Below, piece after piece: positions 25,322 through 35,000 of a stretch of 64,000 bases of DNA. Where the stretch lies: the NCBI GenBank assembly GCA_964635375.1, contig CAZWOU010000003.1:1-64000 (forward strand), in the 5' to 3' direction. The position numbers and the translations under genes were made by a program. The stretch is from CAZMNY01 sp964635375 (GTDB taxonomy: Bacteria; Planctomycetota; Planctomycetia; Pirellulales; Pirellulaceae). How positions within the stretch are numbered: position 1 is the stretch's first letter; each line of letters begins with the position of its first letter. The notes beneath the pieces are model-generated. The model made no database searches. It was not told where the DNA came from and saw only the letters and a program-made list of their open reading frames with translations.

Positions 25322-26229
25322 GCGGCTTGGGCGGTTCGCGGCGTTGCGGCCGCGCCACTGTCGCGGCGAAGGTCCAATGCTCGGCTAGCGGGTAAGGAAT
25401 CGAGCGGCCCGTTTTCGGCAACATAGGCCAGCAGTCGAGCCAGTTTTTCTGCGGCCGGAGCTTCGTCGGCTTCCTCGCGACCTGGCGCGCTGCCCCAAGT
25501 GACGGCAGCCCGTTCGCGTGTGGCCAGGGCGAACTGAGGCGTTCGATAATCTTCTGCTGCCGGCAGCGCCACGATTCGGTAGAGCCCCAGAGACTTCCAT
25601 TTTGAATGCACGACCTCGGCGACCGCAGCAGCGTCTCGAACGCGAACATCGGAACATAGTGTTCCAGCGACGCCAGGAGCTAGATTTCCCCCTACGTGTA
25701 TTCGCAGGTAGTCCTCTAGTTGGTCCAATTTGTTGGCAAAGCCGTCGGTTGGGAGGACGTATCCCGATCGATCCACCGGCGAGACCCAGCGTCGCTGACC
25801 GTCGAACACCTCAACCATGGCGATTGGTCGACGATACGAAAGGCGAACGTGCACGCGGTTCGGGTGGGCCTTCGAGAGCCGCTCAACCGATTCCACCCAG
25901 GGGTGCAACTCAAACGCATCGATCATACGGCGGGTTAGATCCGTGTCGAGCGAGGAGAGTCCTTGTAGACTCCCGTCGCGAATGACCTCGGCCTTAACAT
26001 TGCCGTAAATCCATGTTGGCTGAGGAGGCGCGACGTGGATTTCTTCAGCTTCAACCAGATAAGCGCCACTTCCTGTGATCACGCCGCCCCACTTCTTGTA
26101 GGCAGCTAGCAAAGCAAGCGGTACGGCGACAACAAGCAGCGCGACAGCCAACCAACTCGCTCCGTCCCCCTGAAACGGGCTGAGCAGTCGGGCGAGTATC
26201 GTTGGTGATTTCTTCCGGGCGCGGGCCAT
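25315..26229 (-). CDS. FtsQ-like POTRA-domain membrane protein
   Basis: The 304-residue protein starts at the ATG at 26227-26229 after a strong ribosome site (AGGAGG). A cytosolic basic tail is followed by one transmembrane helix at about 24-44. An FtsQ/DivIB-type POTRA region follows (GLSSLDTDLTRRM, then HPWVESVERLSK, NRVHVRLSYRRPIAMVEV) and a beta-domain (WVSPVDRSGYVLPTD). The C-terminus is Ala/Glu rich. FtsQ links FtsA/FtsZ to the FtsBL-FtsWI wall synthase in most bacteria; many planctomycetes lack FtsZ, so its role here is open. It lies about 100 bases downstream of murB on the same strand, a remnant of the usual dcw neighbourhood. Confidence 0.75.
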   Translation of the reverse strand: MARARKKSPTILARLLSPFQGDGASWLAVALLVVAVPLALLAAYKKWGGVITGSGAYLVEAEEIHVAPPQPTWIYGNVKAEVIRDGSLQGLSSLDTDLTRRMIDAFELHPWVESVERLSKAHPNRVHVRLSYRRPIAMVEVFDGQRRWVSPVDRSGYVLPTDGFANKLDQLEDYLRIHVGGNLAPGVAGTLCSDVRVRDAAAVAEVVHSKWKSLGLYRIVALPAAEDYRTPQFALATRERAAVTWGSAPGREEADEAPAAEKLARLLAYVAENGPLDSLPASRALDLRRDSGAAATPRTAQAAQ

Positions 26230-26327
26230 GCCATCCTCCTTGACGGCAAAATACTAGACCGCCCACAATCATTCGCTTCACGGAAGGGTTGGCGAAGTCG
26301 CGGGGGTCAAGAACTGCAACTGGTGAA

Positions 26328-27206
26328 TTACCAGATTTCGACCTCGCGTTCCAGCTCAACTCCGAGTCGTTCGTGCACTTGGTCCTGCATGAGCTCGATC
26401 AAGCGAATCGCATCGGCGGCTGTCGCGCCGTCTCGGGTGACGATGAAATTGGGATCGCGACCGCTGATTTCGACTTCGCCGACCCGCATCCCTTCCAGAC
26501 CGGCTTGGCTCAGCAAGCTCGAGGCGGTGTCGCCAGAGGGATCCTTAAACACGGCGACGAAGTCCTGTCCCGTCTGAGGTTGTTGACTCTTGCGAATGAT
26601 CCAGAGTTTCTGCATGCGTTTGGTCAAGTTGCCGGTGTCGCCCGACTCAAACTCCAACTCCACGTCAAGAATCGCCAATTCGTCGAGGCTTGAGCTGCGG
26701 TAGGCGAATCGCATCTCATCGCGTTGATACGTAACGATCTCACCGGACCGATTCATAACCGTTGCGGCGTGGGCCCATTCTCCGATATCGACACCGTTGG
26801 CGCCGACGTTTCCATGCAGAGCGCCGCCGACTGTGCCAGGCACGCCGACAAGCTGTTCGAGACCGGCGAGCCCTTCGCGGACAGCGACGGAAACGACGTG
26901 GCCCAGTTTGGCGCCGCCTCCAGCGCGGATTCGGTTGCCTTGGGGAGTGATCGCGGTGAACGCGGGGGCGGCGAGCAAGATCACCAGGCCGGCAACGCCT
27001 TCATCTCGCACGATTAAGTTGGATCCACCGCCGAGCATTCGCGCGGGGATGTCGTTCTCTCGGCAAATAACGACCAGCTTACCCAGTTCTTCTACCGAAG
27101 TCGGCTCAGCAAGGAACTCAGCCATGCCTCCGACTCGCAGCCACGTGTGTGGCGCTAGAGGCTCATTTTCTCGTACGCAGTGTTCGAACCCGACAAAATG
27201 TTCCAT
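26328..27206 (-). CDS. murB: UDP-N-acetylenolpyruvoylglucosamine reductase-like MurB, catalytic serine replaced
   Basis: The 292-residue protein has the type II MurB layout. FAD-binding motifs are RMLGGGSNLIVRD and GVPGTVGGALHGNVGA; the substrate arginine is R170 in FAYRSSS; the C-terminal glutamate E288 lies in LEREVEIW. In known MurB enzymes the proton donor is Ser (or Cys) in S-x-F-K-N-P. Here the segment is FVAVFKDP, putting Ala218 at that place and Asp for Asn. Another usually conserved His in the late H-x-N-F-I-V segment is Asp (DPNFIV). MurB reduces the enolpyruvyl group to make UDP-MurNAc. Activity may be lost or use another donor. It sits upstream of the FtsQ-like gene. Confidence 0.88.
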   Translation of the reverse strand: MEHFVGFEHCVRENEPLAPHTWLRVGGMAEFLAEPTSVEELGKLVVICRENDIPARMLGGGSNLIVRDEGVAGLVILLAAPAFTAITPQGNRIRAGGGAKLGHVVSVAVREGLAGLEQLVGVPGTVGGALHGNVGANGVDIGEWAHAATVMNRSGEIVTYQRDEMRFAYRSSSLDELAILDVELEFESGDTGNLTKRMQKLWIIRKSQQPQTGQDFVAVFKDPSGDTASSLLSQAGLEGMRVGEVEISGRDPNFIVTRDGATAADAIRLIELMQDQVHERLGVELEREVEIW

Positions 27207-27304
27207 GGTTAGTCGAACTCCGCAGCAGAAAGGAAAGTCGGAACGGAAATATCAAAATCCGTTTTGGGATGGAGTTGCGATCTTAGGTCTGAGTCTGCCG
27301 AGTG

Positions 27305-29893
27305 TCAATGTGATGGCCGCCAACCGACTCGCAAGGCGTTGAGCACCACGGAAATGCTCGACATGGCCATGGCGGCTGCGGCCATGGCCGGGTGCAGTCG
27401 AAGGCCCGCAGTTGCGAACACGCCGGCCGCGATTGGCAGCAGCACAATATTGTACCCGAACGCCCAGGCCAGGTTTTGGCGAATAATCGCTCGCGTCGAT
27501 CTGGCCAGGTCCAGAGCGTCCACGGCGCCTTGCAGTCCCGAGTTGACCAAAACGATGTCAGCCGAGTCCACGGCGATGTCGGCGCCGGCGCCCATGGCCA
27601 AGCCTACGTCGGCCGCGACAAGCGCCGGGCCGTCATTGACGCCATCGCCCACCATGGCGACGACATGGCCCTGTTTGCGCAGGCGGTGCACGATGTCGAG
27701 TTTGTCCTGGGGCTTGAGTTCAGCATGCACGCTGGAGATGCCAACCTCAGCAGCGACTGCCTTCGCTGTGCTTTCCTGGTCGCCCGTCAACATGACGACC
27801 TCGATGGAACGCTCTAGCAACTGCGCAACCGCCTGGCGCGAGTCCGGGGGCGCCGGATCAGCAATTGCGATCCACCCCAAACACTTCTCCTGCCGCGACA
27901 CCCAAACGACGGTTCGTCCAGCTCTTTCATGTTCGCCGGAATTCAACAGGCTCGTTTCGGAAAGCGTAATCCCGCGCTGCTCCAACAGCGATGGGGCGCC
28001 GATCAGTATTCGCTCGGTTCCCAGTTCTGCTTCAATTCCAAGGCCCTCGTGTATCTTCAGCTCGGCGCCGACCTGGGTCTGCAATCCGCGACGTTTCGCT
28101 TCCCGCGCGACTGCGGCAGCCAACGGATGCCGACTCAGCGATTCGACTGACGCGGCAATCCGAAACAGGTCGTCCTCCGCGCCCTCCGTTCCTGCGCCCT
28201 CAATTCCTGCGCCAACCGCAACCACCTCTGGACGCCCCGCGGTGATCGTACCGGTCTTATCCAGCAGAACAACATCGACGATGCCGCCCGATTCGAGCGA
28301 CTGGGCGTTCTTCACCAGGATGCCGCGATTGGCGCCTCGGCTACTGCCCACCAGAATTGCCATCGGCGTGGCCAACCCCAGCGCGCACGGACAAGCGACA
28401 ACCAACACGGCAATCGCGCAGCGCAGGCCGCTGCTCCAGTCGCCAGCCGCCGACCAACCGATCACAGTCACCAAAGCAATGGCCAGGACCGCGGGAACGA
28501 ACCAAGCGACAACTTGGTCGGCCAACCGCTGTATGTCGGTCTTTGTCTGTTGGGTCTCGTGAACCAAATGGACAACTTGTGCCAGCGTCGTGTCGTCGAG
28601 CTCGCGAATCACATTTGCTTGCAGAGCGCCATCCAGATTGATCGCACCGGCGAAGACGGTGTCGCCTACTTGCTTGGGCACAGGCGTTGATTCGCCCGTC
28701 AACCAACTCTCGTTCATGTGCGACGAACCGTTTGCGACGATAGCATCCAGCGGCGAGGTTTCTCCGGGCTCGACGACAATGGTCTCACCGCAAACCACGT
28801 CACGAGTCGCCAGAACGATAACGTCGCCATCGCGGATGACCCGCGTCTGATCGGAAGCCAGCCGCATCAAACCGAAGATCGCTTTTGACGCTTGTCCCCG
28901 CGCCCGTGACTCCAACCATTTCCCGGTCGTGAGAAAGGCGAAAATCATGGCTGGCTCGACAAACGCCATTCGCTCGCCGACACCGAATTGCCCGGCGACT
29001 GCGGTGACGAAGGCGACCGAGGTTCCCAATGCGACGAGAGTGTCCATGTTCGCGGACCCAGCCGAAAATCTCCGCATCGCGCCAAGGAAGAACGGACCGC
29101 CTGCATAAAATTGCAAGGCCGTGGCAATGACAAGACTGGGCCAGCCGGCCCAGGCGGGAATCCACTGCAAAGGTCCCGCCGCCAGGAGAAACGACAAGGC
29201 GGCTGCGGAGGCGACGGCGCGCGCCAGCCAACCGCGCCGCTCCGCGCGATCCCGCGATTCGATCCGGGCAACTCGCTCGGCCGAATCCTCGGCTACTTGA
29301 GCCGTGAAGCCCGCCTGCCGCACCGCAGCGATCAAGGCAACGACACTCGGCGGCTGACTTGAATCGGCGCCGCGCACCGTGGCCAGTTTGAGCGGCAAAT
29401 TGACGTGGGCCGAGGCCACTTGTTCGACGCGTGATAACGCCGCCTCGACTTGGCCCACGCAACTCGCACAATGCATGCCCTCGATCTCAAGTTTGAGGGA
29501 TGATGTTGATGATGTCGTTGGGGATTGCAATGAAATCGAAGCAGAATTGGCTCGATTGGGCGACGACTCAACCACGTCTTGAGACGGCTTGTCGATCGAG
29601 TAAAGTTCGGCCCCCGCCGCCTTCCCGGTCGACGTGGGCTCACCGGTCGTGAGCGACAGATCGCTGAGTGATGAGTGGGCGTGGGGTACAAAACCGGCTT
29701 GACGAATCACTTCTTCGAGCAGTTGAAGTTGCTCCTCGGTTGCAGCTCCAGCGTCGATTTCAACTGCAGCAGCCTCTCGCTCGAGCGACACGTCGACACG
29801 AACGACCCCGGGCGTCGCTGCCAATGCGTCGGTAACCGCGCGGACGCAACCTTGGCAATGCATGCCGCTAATCCCGATTTTCACGGTTTTCAT
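27305..29893 (-). CDS. copA: Copper-exporting P1B-type ATPase CopA with two heavy-metal-binding domains
   Basis: The protein has 862 residues from the ATG at 29891-29893; a GTG 18 bases upstream is possible. Two HMA domains carry the metal pairs C-x-x-C (GMHCQGC near the N-terminus and GMHCASC near residue 140), joined by a Ser/Thr-rich linker. Eight membrane helices are expected. The ion-path motif CPCALGLATP is at about 501-510, the phosphorylated Asp545 is in DKTGTIT, and the actuator TGES, the HP motif and GDGVNDGPAL follow. The CPC motif and double HMA fit a Cu(I) exporter. No CueR-like regulator or copper chaperone is beside it. It is divergent from the RraB-like gene. Confidence 0.95.
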   Translation of the reverse strand: MKTVKIGISGMHCQGCVRAVTDALAATPGVVRVDVSLEREAAAVEIDAGAATEEQLQLLEEVIRQAGFVPHAHSSLSDLSLTTGEPTSTGKAAGAELYSIDKPSQDVVESSPNRANSASISLQSPTTSSTSSLKLEIEGMHCASCVGQVEAALSRVEQVASAHVNLPLKLATVRGADSSQPPSVVALIAAVRQAGFTAQVAEDSAERVARIESRDRAERRGWLARAVASAAALSFLLAAGPLQWIPAWAGWPSLVIATALQFYAGGPFFLGAMRRFSAGSANMDTLVALGTSVAFVTAVAGQFGVGERMAFVEPAMIFAFLTTGKWLESRARGQASKAIFGLMRLASDQTRVIRDGDVIVLATRDVVCGETIVVEPGETSPLDAIVANGSSHMNESWLTGESTPVPKQVGDTVFAGAINLDGALQANVIRELDDTTLAQVVHLVHETQQTKTDIQRLADQVVAWFVPAVLAIALVTVIGWSAAGDWSSGLRCAIAVLVVACPCALGLATPMAILVGSSRGANRGILVKNAQSLESGGIVDVVLLDKTGTITAGRPEVVAVGAGIEGAGTEGAEDDLFRIAASVESLSRHPLAAAVAREAKRRGLQTQVGAELKIHEGLGIEAELGTERILIGAPSLLEQRGITLSETSLLNSGEHERAGRTVVWVSRQEKCLGWIAIADPAPPDSRQAVAQLLERSIEVVMLTGDQESTAKAVAAEVGISSVHAELKPQDKLDIVHRLRKQGHVVAMVGDGVNDGPALVAADVGLAMGAGADIAVDSADIVLVNSGLQGAVDALDLARSTRAIIRQNLAWAFGYNIVLLPIAAGVFATAGLRLHPAMAAAAMAMSSISVVLNALRVGWRPSH

Positions 29894-29960
29894 TCGCCCA
29901 TTATCCGCCACCGTCGCGAAGCGACTAGGGGTTGGGGTGCGGCGAAATGACCCGATTCGC

Positions 29961-29966
29961 TACAAT
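29961..29966 (+). promoter_or_regulatory. Possible -10 element (GCTACAAT) upstream of the DUF695/RraB-like gene
   Basis: The octamer GCTACAAT lies 76 bases before the start at 30042. The same octamer occurs 31 bases before the tandem modA gene (45112-45119). TACAAT is one change from the TATAAT consensus, and the preceding GC is close to an extended -10. No convincing -35 hexamer is found at 16-18 bases, so this is only a candidate. Confidence 0.3.
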
Positions 29967-30041
29967 ACTGGGCAGGGATTTCAATTGCGTTTCCCACACA
30001 CACACCACTCAGCACAACCAACTCTCCGCGCGAGGCTGAAA

Positions 30042-30794
30042 ATGGAGCACGAATGGGATTTCTATTTCTGCTTGGTGGAGGATCGGCCGGCATCCGTCTT
30101 TCTTGACCTTTCGCTTCGCGATTCCAGCCAGATCGGTGACGTGCAAGAACTGGTTTGGGTGCGAGTTGGTCTGCGTCAACCTCGAACCGACGGGCTCTCC
30201 AGTAAAGAGGAGATGCCGGCCCTCTGCGAAATCGAGGACGCTCTCTCCGCTGCGGCGGAAGACACGAAAACCGAAACACTCTACGCTGGTCGCAACACGT
30301 CAGATGGAAGTCGGGATTTCTATTTCTATTCCTCGAATCGAGACATCGAGTCCGCTTTCGCTGAAGCACTCGCCGCACATCCTCAATACTCCTATGAAAT
30401 CGGCGGTCGAACCGACCCCGACTGGCAGGTCTATTTCCGCTTCCTCTACCCAGGCCCTCGCGAGTTCCAGACTATTCAAAATAGCCGAGTTGTTCGACAA
30501 CTCGAGGAACACGGCGACCAACTTGATGAGCCCCGCGAGGTTCAACACTGGATCTATTTTGAGCTGCCGGAATCGCGCAAGACGTTTCTCTCTCGACTCG
30601 CTCGCACTGGCTTCGAAGTCGCCGACGAACATGACGAGGGCCCTGACGATCGGCCTTACGTGCTGAACCTCATCAAGATGCACGCTGTCGACCTCGAGAC
30701 AGTCAACGACGAAGTGATGCGATTGTACGACCTTACGGTTCAGTGCGATGGCGAATATGATGGTTGGGAAACGGCTGTAGTCACAACCGAGTAG
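30042..30794 (+). CDS. DUF695 plus RraB-like (regulator of ribonuclease activity B) protein
   Basis: The protein has 250 residues from the ATG at 30042; the frame is open upstream but those residues are not protein-like. The N-terminal about 130 residues resemble DUF695 (EHEWDFYFCLVEDRPASVFLD, then LYAGRNTSDGSRDFYFY). The C-terminal about 110 residues have the RraB-type ferredoxin-like pattern (WQVYFRFLYPG, then HWIYFELPESRKTFLSRLARTGF). In gammaproteobacteria RraB binds RNase E and lowers its activity. Whether the partner exists here is not visible. It is cytosolic and acidic. The CinA-like gene starts eight bases after its stop, so the two are likely co-transcribed. Confidence 0.78.
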   Translation: MEHEWDFYFCLVEDRPASVFLDLSLRDSSQIGDVQELVWVRVGLRQPRTDGLSSKEEMPALCEIEDALSAAAEDTKTETLYAGRNTSDGSRDFYFYSSNRDIESAFAEALAAHPQYSYEIGGRTDPDWQVYFRFLYPGPREFQTIQNSRVVRQLEEHGDQLDEPREVQHWIYFELPESRKTFLSRLARTGFEVADEHDEGPDDRPYVLNLIKMHAVDLETVNDEVMRLYDLTVQCDGEYDGWETAVVTTE

Positions 30795-30801
30795 TGAATC
30801 A

Positions 30802-32010
30802 ATGCAAGCGGAAGTGATCGCGATTGGCGACGAGTTGACAAGCGGTCAACGGCTGGACACGAACACCCAGTGGCTAAGTCAACAACTGGCCGATCTGGGC
30901 GTACAAGTGCTTTACCACACAACCGTCGGCGACGACTTAGCTGCGAACGTGGACGTTTTCCGCACCGCCGCCCGCCGCGCGCAGATCGTTGTATGCACTG
31001 GAGGCCTTGGCCCCACCGCGGACGACCTGACTCGGCAGGCTATGGCCGAAGCAATGAACGAGTCTTTGATTCTCAACGGATCCATGCTCGCCCACATTGA
31101 GTCGATTTTCACGCGCCGCGATCGCATCATGCCTGAGAGGAATCGCATTCAGGCAATGTTCCCGCAGACAGCTCAGCCCATCCCCAATCCTCATGGAACT
31201 GCTCCGGGCGTCGACATGATGTTGGTCGCCGACGGAAACTCCTGCCGAGCATTCGCGTTGCCTGGCGTGCCGGCGGAAATGAAGGAGATGTGGAGCGAAA
31301 CGGTCCAGCGCGCGATCGCCGACCACTTGGGCGGACAGCGCAGATTTATCCATCACCACCTGATCAAGTGCTTTGGCGTTGGCGAAAGCCATCTGGAACA
31401 AATGCTCCCCGACCTGATCCAGCGCGGGCGCGAACCGTCCGTTGGCATCACGGTGAGTCAGGCGACGATCACTTTGCGCATCACCGCTAATGCGGAGACC
31501 ACGGAGGCCTGCCACGCCTTGATCGGACCGACGCGTCAGACCATTCTCGATTCATTGGGCAATCTAGTTTTCGCCGAGGGCGACATCGAGTTGCATGAAG
31601 CCGTCATGCGACAACTCGAAGCGCGGCGATCAACGCTATCCACCGTCGAGGTCGGCAGCGGAATCCTCGGCCGCTGGCTGACCCGTCACGGCTCAACATC
31701 ATTCCGCGGGGGCCAACTACTGGGCGATGAAAACGCAGCCGACGAATGGGCCAACAGCGAGGAATTATCCCCGCTCATAGAGCGACTCGCTCGGCAGGCT
31801 GCATCGGCACACGGCGCCGACTACGGCTTGGCGATCATTTACAACCCGAGCGGCTCAGACGAGCGAGCATTGCTTGCCCTTCACACGCCCCACGAGACCT
31901 CACGCCACGAGACCTCGCTTGTCGGACATCCCGACATCATTCACTCGCGCACCGCAAAACAAGGGCTCAACCTGCTTCGCAAGCGGCTGCTCGATTCGAG
32001 TTCCGCCTAA
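30802..32010 (+). CDS. CinA-like protein: molybdopterin-binding-fold domain with a degenerate C-terminal domain
   Basis: The 402-residue protein opens with EVIAIGDELTSGQRLDTN and contains TGGLGPTADDLTRQA, the signature of the CinA N-terminal (MoaB/MogA-like) domain, thought to act in NAD-related pyrophosphatase chemistry. The middle domain (about 170-260) follows the family. The C-terminal domain, which in active NMN deamidases has the ESCTGG nucleophile motif, here reads STVEVGSGILGRWLT, so the motif is lost. A short HETSRHETSL repeat lies near the end. It could keep only the N-terminal activity. It follows the RraB-like gene by eight bases. Confidence 0.82.
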   Translation: MQAEVIAIGDELTSGQRLDTNTQWLSQQLADLGVQVLYHTTVGDDLAANVDVFRTAARRAQIVVCTGGLGPTADDLTRQAMAEAMNESLILNGSMLAHIESIFTRRDRIMPERNRIQAMFPQTAQPIPNPHGTAPGVDMMLVADGNSCRAFALPGVPAEMKEMWSETVQRAIADHLGGQRRFIHHHLIKCFGVGESHLEQMLPDLIQRGREPSVGITVSQATITLRITANAETTEACHALIGPTRQTILDSLGNLVFAEGDIELHEAVMRQLEARRSTLSTVEVGSGILGRWLTRHGSTSFRGGQLLGDENAADEWANSEELSPLIERLARQAASAHGADYGLAIIYNPSGSDERALLALHTPHETSRHETSLVGHPDIIHSRTAKQGLNLLRKRLLDSSSA

Positions 32011-32074
32011 CGGGCTTCGAGTAGTAGCTCGGCAAGTGCCGACGAGTGGGGTTCGTCTGCGGGCTGCCGACCTC

Positions 32075-35000
32075 CTACTCGCCGTCCTTTTTGGGCTCTT
32101 CGGTCTTAGGCGGTTCAAACGTCGCGACGATTTGGCCAGCGTCGGACCAGATACGGACGACGCTGTCTTGACCGCCGGCGATAAAGATCTTGCCATCGGC
32201 GGTAGCGTCCGCCGCGTACATGAAATCGGAGGCGCCGGCGAGCGTGCGAACATTGCCGCCGTTGTCGGCGCGTTTCACGTGGACACGAGCATCGCCACAC
32301 GAGGCGATGATGTTGTTTCCATCCGCAACGAACTGAATCGAGGTAACTTCCTTGCCAAACCCCGTGATCGTCCGCTTTTGATCTCCGGTGCGGAAGTCCC
32401 AGATCTTTACGACCTTGTCGGCTCCAGCGCTCGCCAACGTGCGACTGTCAGCGCTCCAACTCACTCCAAGCACGTGATGGGTATGGCCTTCAAACGAGCG
32501 AACAAAAGAGCCGTCGTTGACATTGAAGACCTTGACGAAACGATCGGCGGCGCAAGTCGCAATGAAATCGTCCTCACGAGCAAACTCGAGCCCGAGCACC
32601 GTGTCGGTATGAGGTTCCTTCAACGCCCTCAGGAGGGCGCCGTCGGAAGTATTCCAAAGCTTGACCTCTCCACTTCGGGACGGTTCCCCGCTGCCGGTGG
32701 CCAGCACTTTGCCGTCGTGACTAAACGCCAGGGCGGTCACGCGATCTTGTAGTTTGGAATCGTCGGCGACATCACCGATGACGCGTTCCAGGACCCATGC
32801 CGGCTGTGCGTTCCAGCGAACAACCGCCGTTCCGCCAGCAGAAACGAGTTCTTTGCCTTTGAGGAAAGCAACTTGGCGAATAGCTTGAGCATGTCCGGCC
32901 AAGAGTCCCATCGGAGTTCCCGTCGCGGCATCCCAGAGATGCACGCGTTGATCGTCGCCGCTTGTTGCCAGCGTCGCACCATCGTCGGAAAACGCGACGG
33001 TCTGAACCGGCTTTTGCGAATCGACGTTGAGCTTCTTGGCAGCCGCCAATACGCCTTCGGCTGTCTTGTGAAGCCCGGTCCGTGTCTTGATGATCGCCTC
33101 AATCGGCGGGATATCATCAGTCGCCTTCTTGACTGACTGAATGGCTCGCGTCGCACTGCGCTTCGCTGCTGCAAGCGCTCGTTCCGCCGCTGTCAATTCG
33201 TCGCTTGCCTTCTTCTCGATAGGCGTTTGCTTCTTGACCTCGGCATCCGCCGCTTTCTGGGCCGCAGTCGCCGCGGTCAAAGCGGTTGTCGCCGTCTTCT
33301 GCTCGGCTGTCGACGCAGTCAACTTCGCCTGAACTGCGGCTACCAATTTGTCGGTAGCCGTCTTGGCCACGTCCGTCTTGGTCTTTTCCGCCAGCGCGGT
33401 TGTCTCAACCGTCTTGGCTTTGGCCGCATTCGCGTCCGCTGCCTTCTTCGCGGTCTGCGCGGCAGTCAAAGCCGTTTTCGACTTATTCAGTTTGTCGGCC
33501 GCAGCTTTCGCCGCCACTGCCGCCTTATCTGAAGCATCTTTCGCCGTCTTTGCCGTGGCGGCGAGCCCCTTGTCATCCGCTTTGGCCGCAGCCGCTTTCG
33601 CCGCCTGGTCCGAACTGGCCAAGGCAGTCTTAGCGGCGGCCTGCGTCTTGACTGAGGAGGCGGTGTCGGCATCGACAGCTTTTTGGGCCGTCGCGACCGC
33701 CTGGGTCGACTTGGTCGCAGCGGCCGTTGCCGTGCCGGAGGCCGTTTGTGCAACCTTGAGGGCGGCGGCGGACTTGGTGACCGCAGCAACGGTTGCCGTC
33801 TGCTTGGCTTGTTCTGACTTCAGTTCGTTCTTGTGGCTTTCGACAACGCTATCCTTGGCCTTTTTGGTTTCGTCAGCCGTTTTCGCGACAGCAGTTGTTT
33901 CCACGAGCTTCTTGTCGGCTACAGCCTTATCAGCGACGGGCTTCTTGGCGGCTTCAACCTTCTTCTTGTGGTCTTCAACGGCTTTCTTGGCGGCCTCATC
34001 CGCCTTTGTCTTATTGTCTTCCTCAGCTTTCTTGCGGGCTTGCGCTGCCTTCAAGTCGGCGTTGGCAAGATCGACTCGCGTCTTGGCCAGCGCCAGGGCT
34101 CGCGTCACGTCCGCCTCGCTCGCCGCCAACTGGTGGTCACCTTTGAGCTCGAATAGTTGGCGGCCATTCGATGCATCCCAAATCTTGGCCGTCTTGTTCG
34201 TGCTGCACGATGCGAACCGAGTGGCGTCGGGATTTACCGCGATGGACGAGAGCGGGCCTGCGTGGTTCATGGTGCGGACGAGTTTCCCGTCCTTCGCATT
34301 CCAGTGCTTCAAATTCCCGTCCGGGCCTCCGGAGAGCAACTGCTGGTCGCCGAAGGAAACCAGCGAGTCAACGGACTGGGTGTGGCCTTTGAGTTCTCGA
34401 GCCGACTTGCCATCGGCGATCGCAACGATGCGGATGATCTTGTCCGCTCCGCCAATTGCCACGTGGGCGTCGTCCACCCAAGCCGCCGACTTAGCCTCCG
34501 CCGGCGTCTCCAGCTTCTTCTGCTCCTTGCCGTCCGCCAAGCTCCAAACTCGCGCCGTCTTGTCCTTCGAGGACGAAACCAAACGAGTTCCATCGGCCGA
34601 AAAGGCGAGCCCAGTGACCGCGCCGCCGTGCCCCTGAAACGACTTGGCAGGCTCGTTTTTGCTGACCGCGTAGACTCGAATCACGCCACTTTCTTCGCCC
34701 ACAGCAATCCAAGCTGCGTCGGCGGAAACAGCCAACGCGCTAACCGGAGCGGCAACGCCTTTCATCTCAGCCAGCTTCACGTTCGTCGGTCGACGCCACA
34801 ACTTGGCTGTGCGGTAGCCTCCGGAAGCAAGCAGTTCGCCGCTCGGCGAAAACGCCAACGATTGGATCAAGTCCAGATGCGAGACGCCCGAGTCCTGTTG
34901 CAGCTGTTTGGCGAGTTGCGGATCGGTCAAGCGGCCGATTTCGCGTTTGCTTGGCACGTGGAAAATGAAGACCTGATTCGCTCTTCCTGCGGCGGCGTAT

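Noticed and set aside
27264..28562. Plus-strand 432-residue open frame
   Set aside because: It is the shadow of copA, whose P-type ATPase motifs are all present on the minus strand.
33348..34637. Plus-strand 429-residue hydrophobic open frame
   Set aside because: It is the antisense of the Ala/Lys-rich coiled-coil region; the biased codons (GCC, AAG) give long open opposite frames rich in Ala, Leu and Val without domain character.
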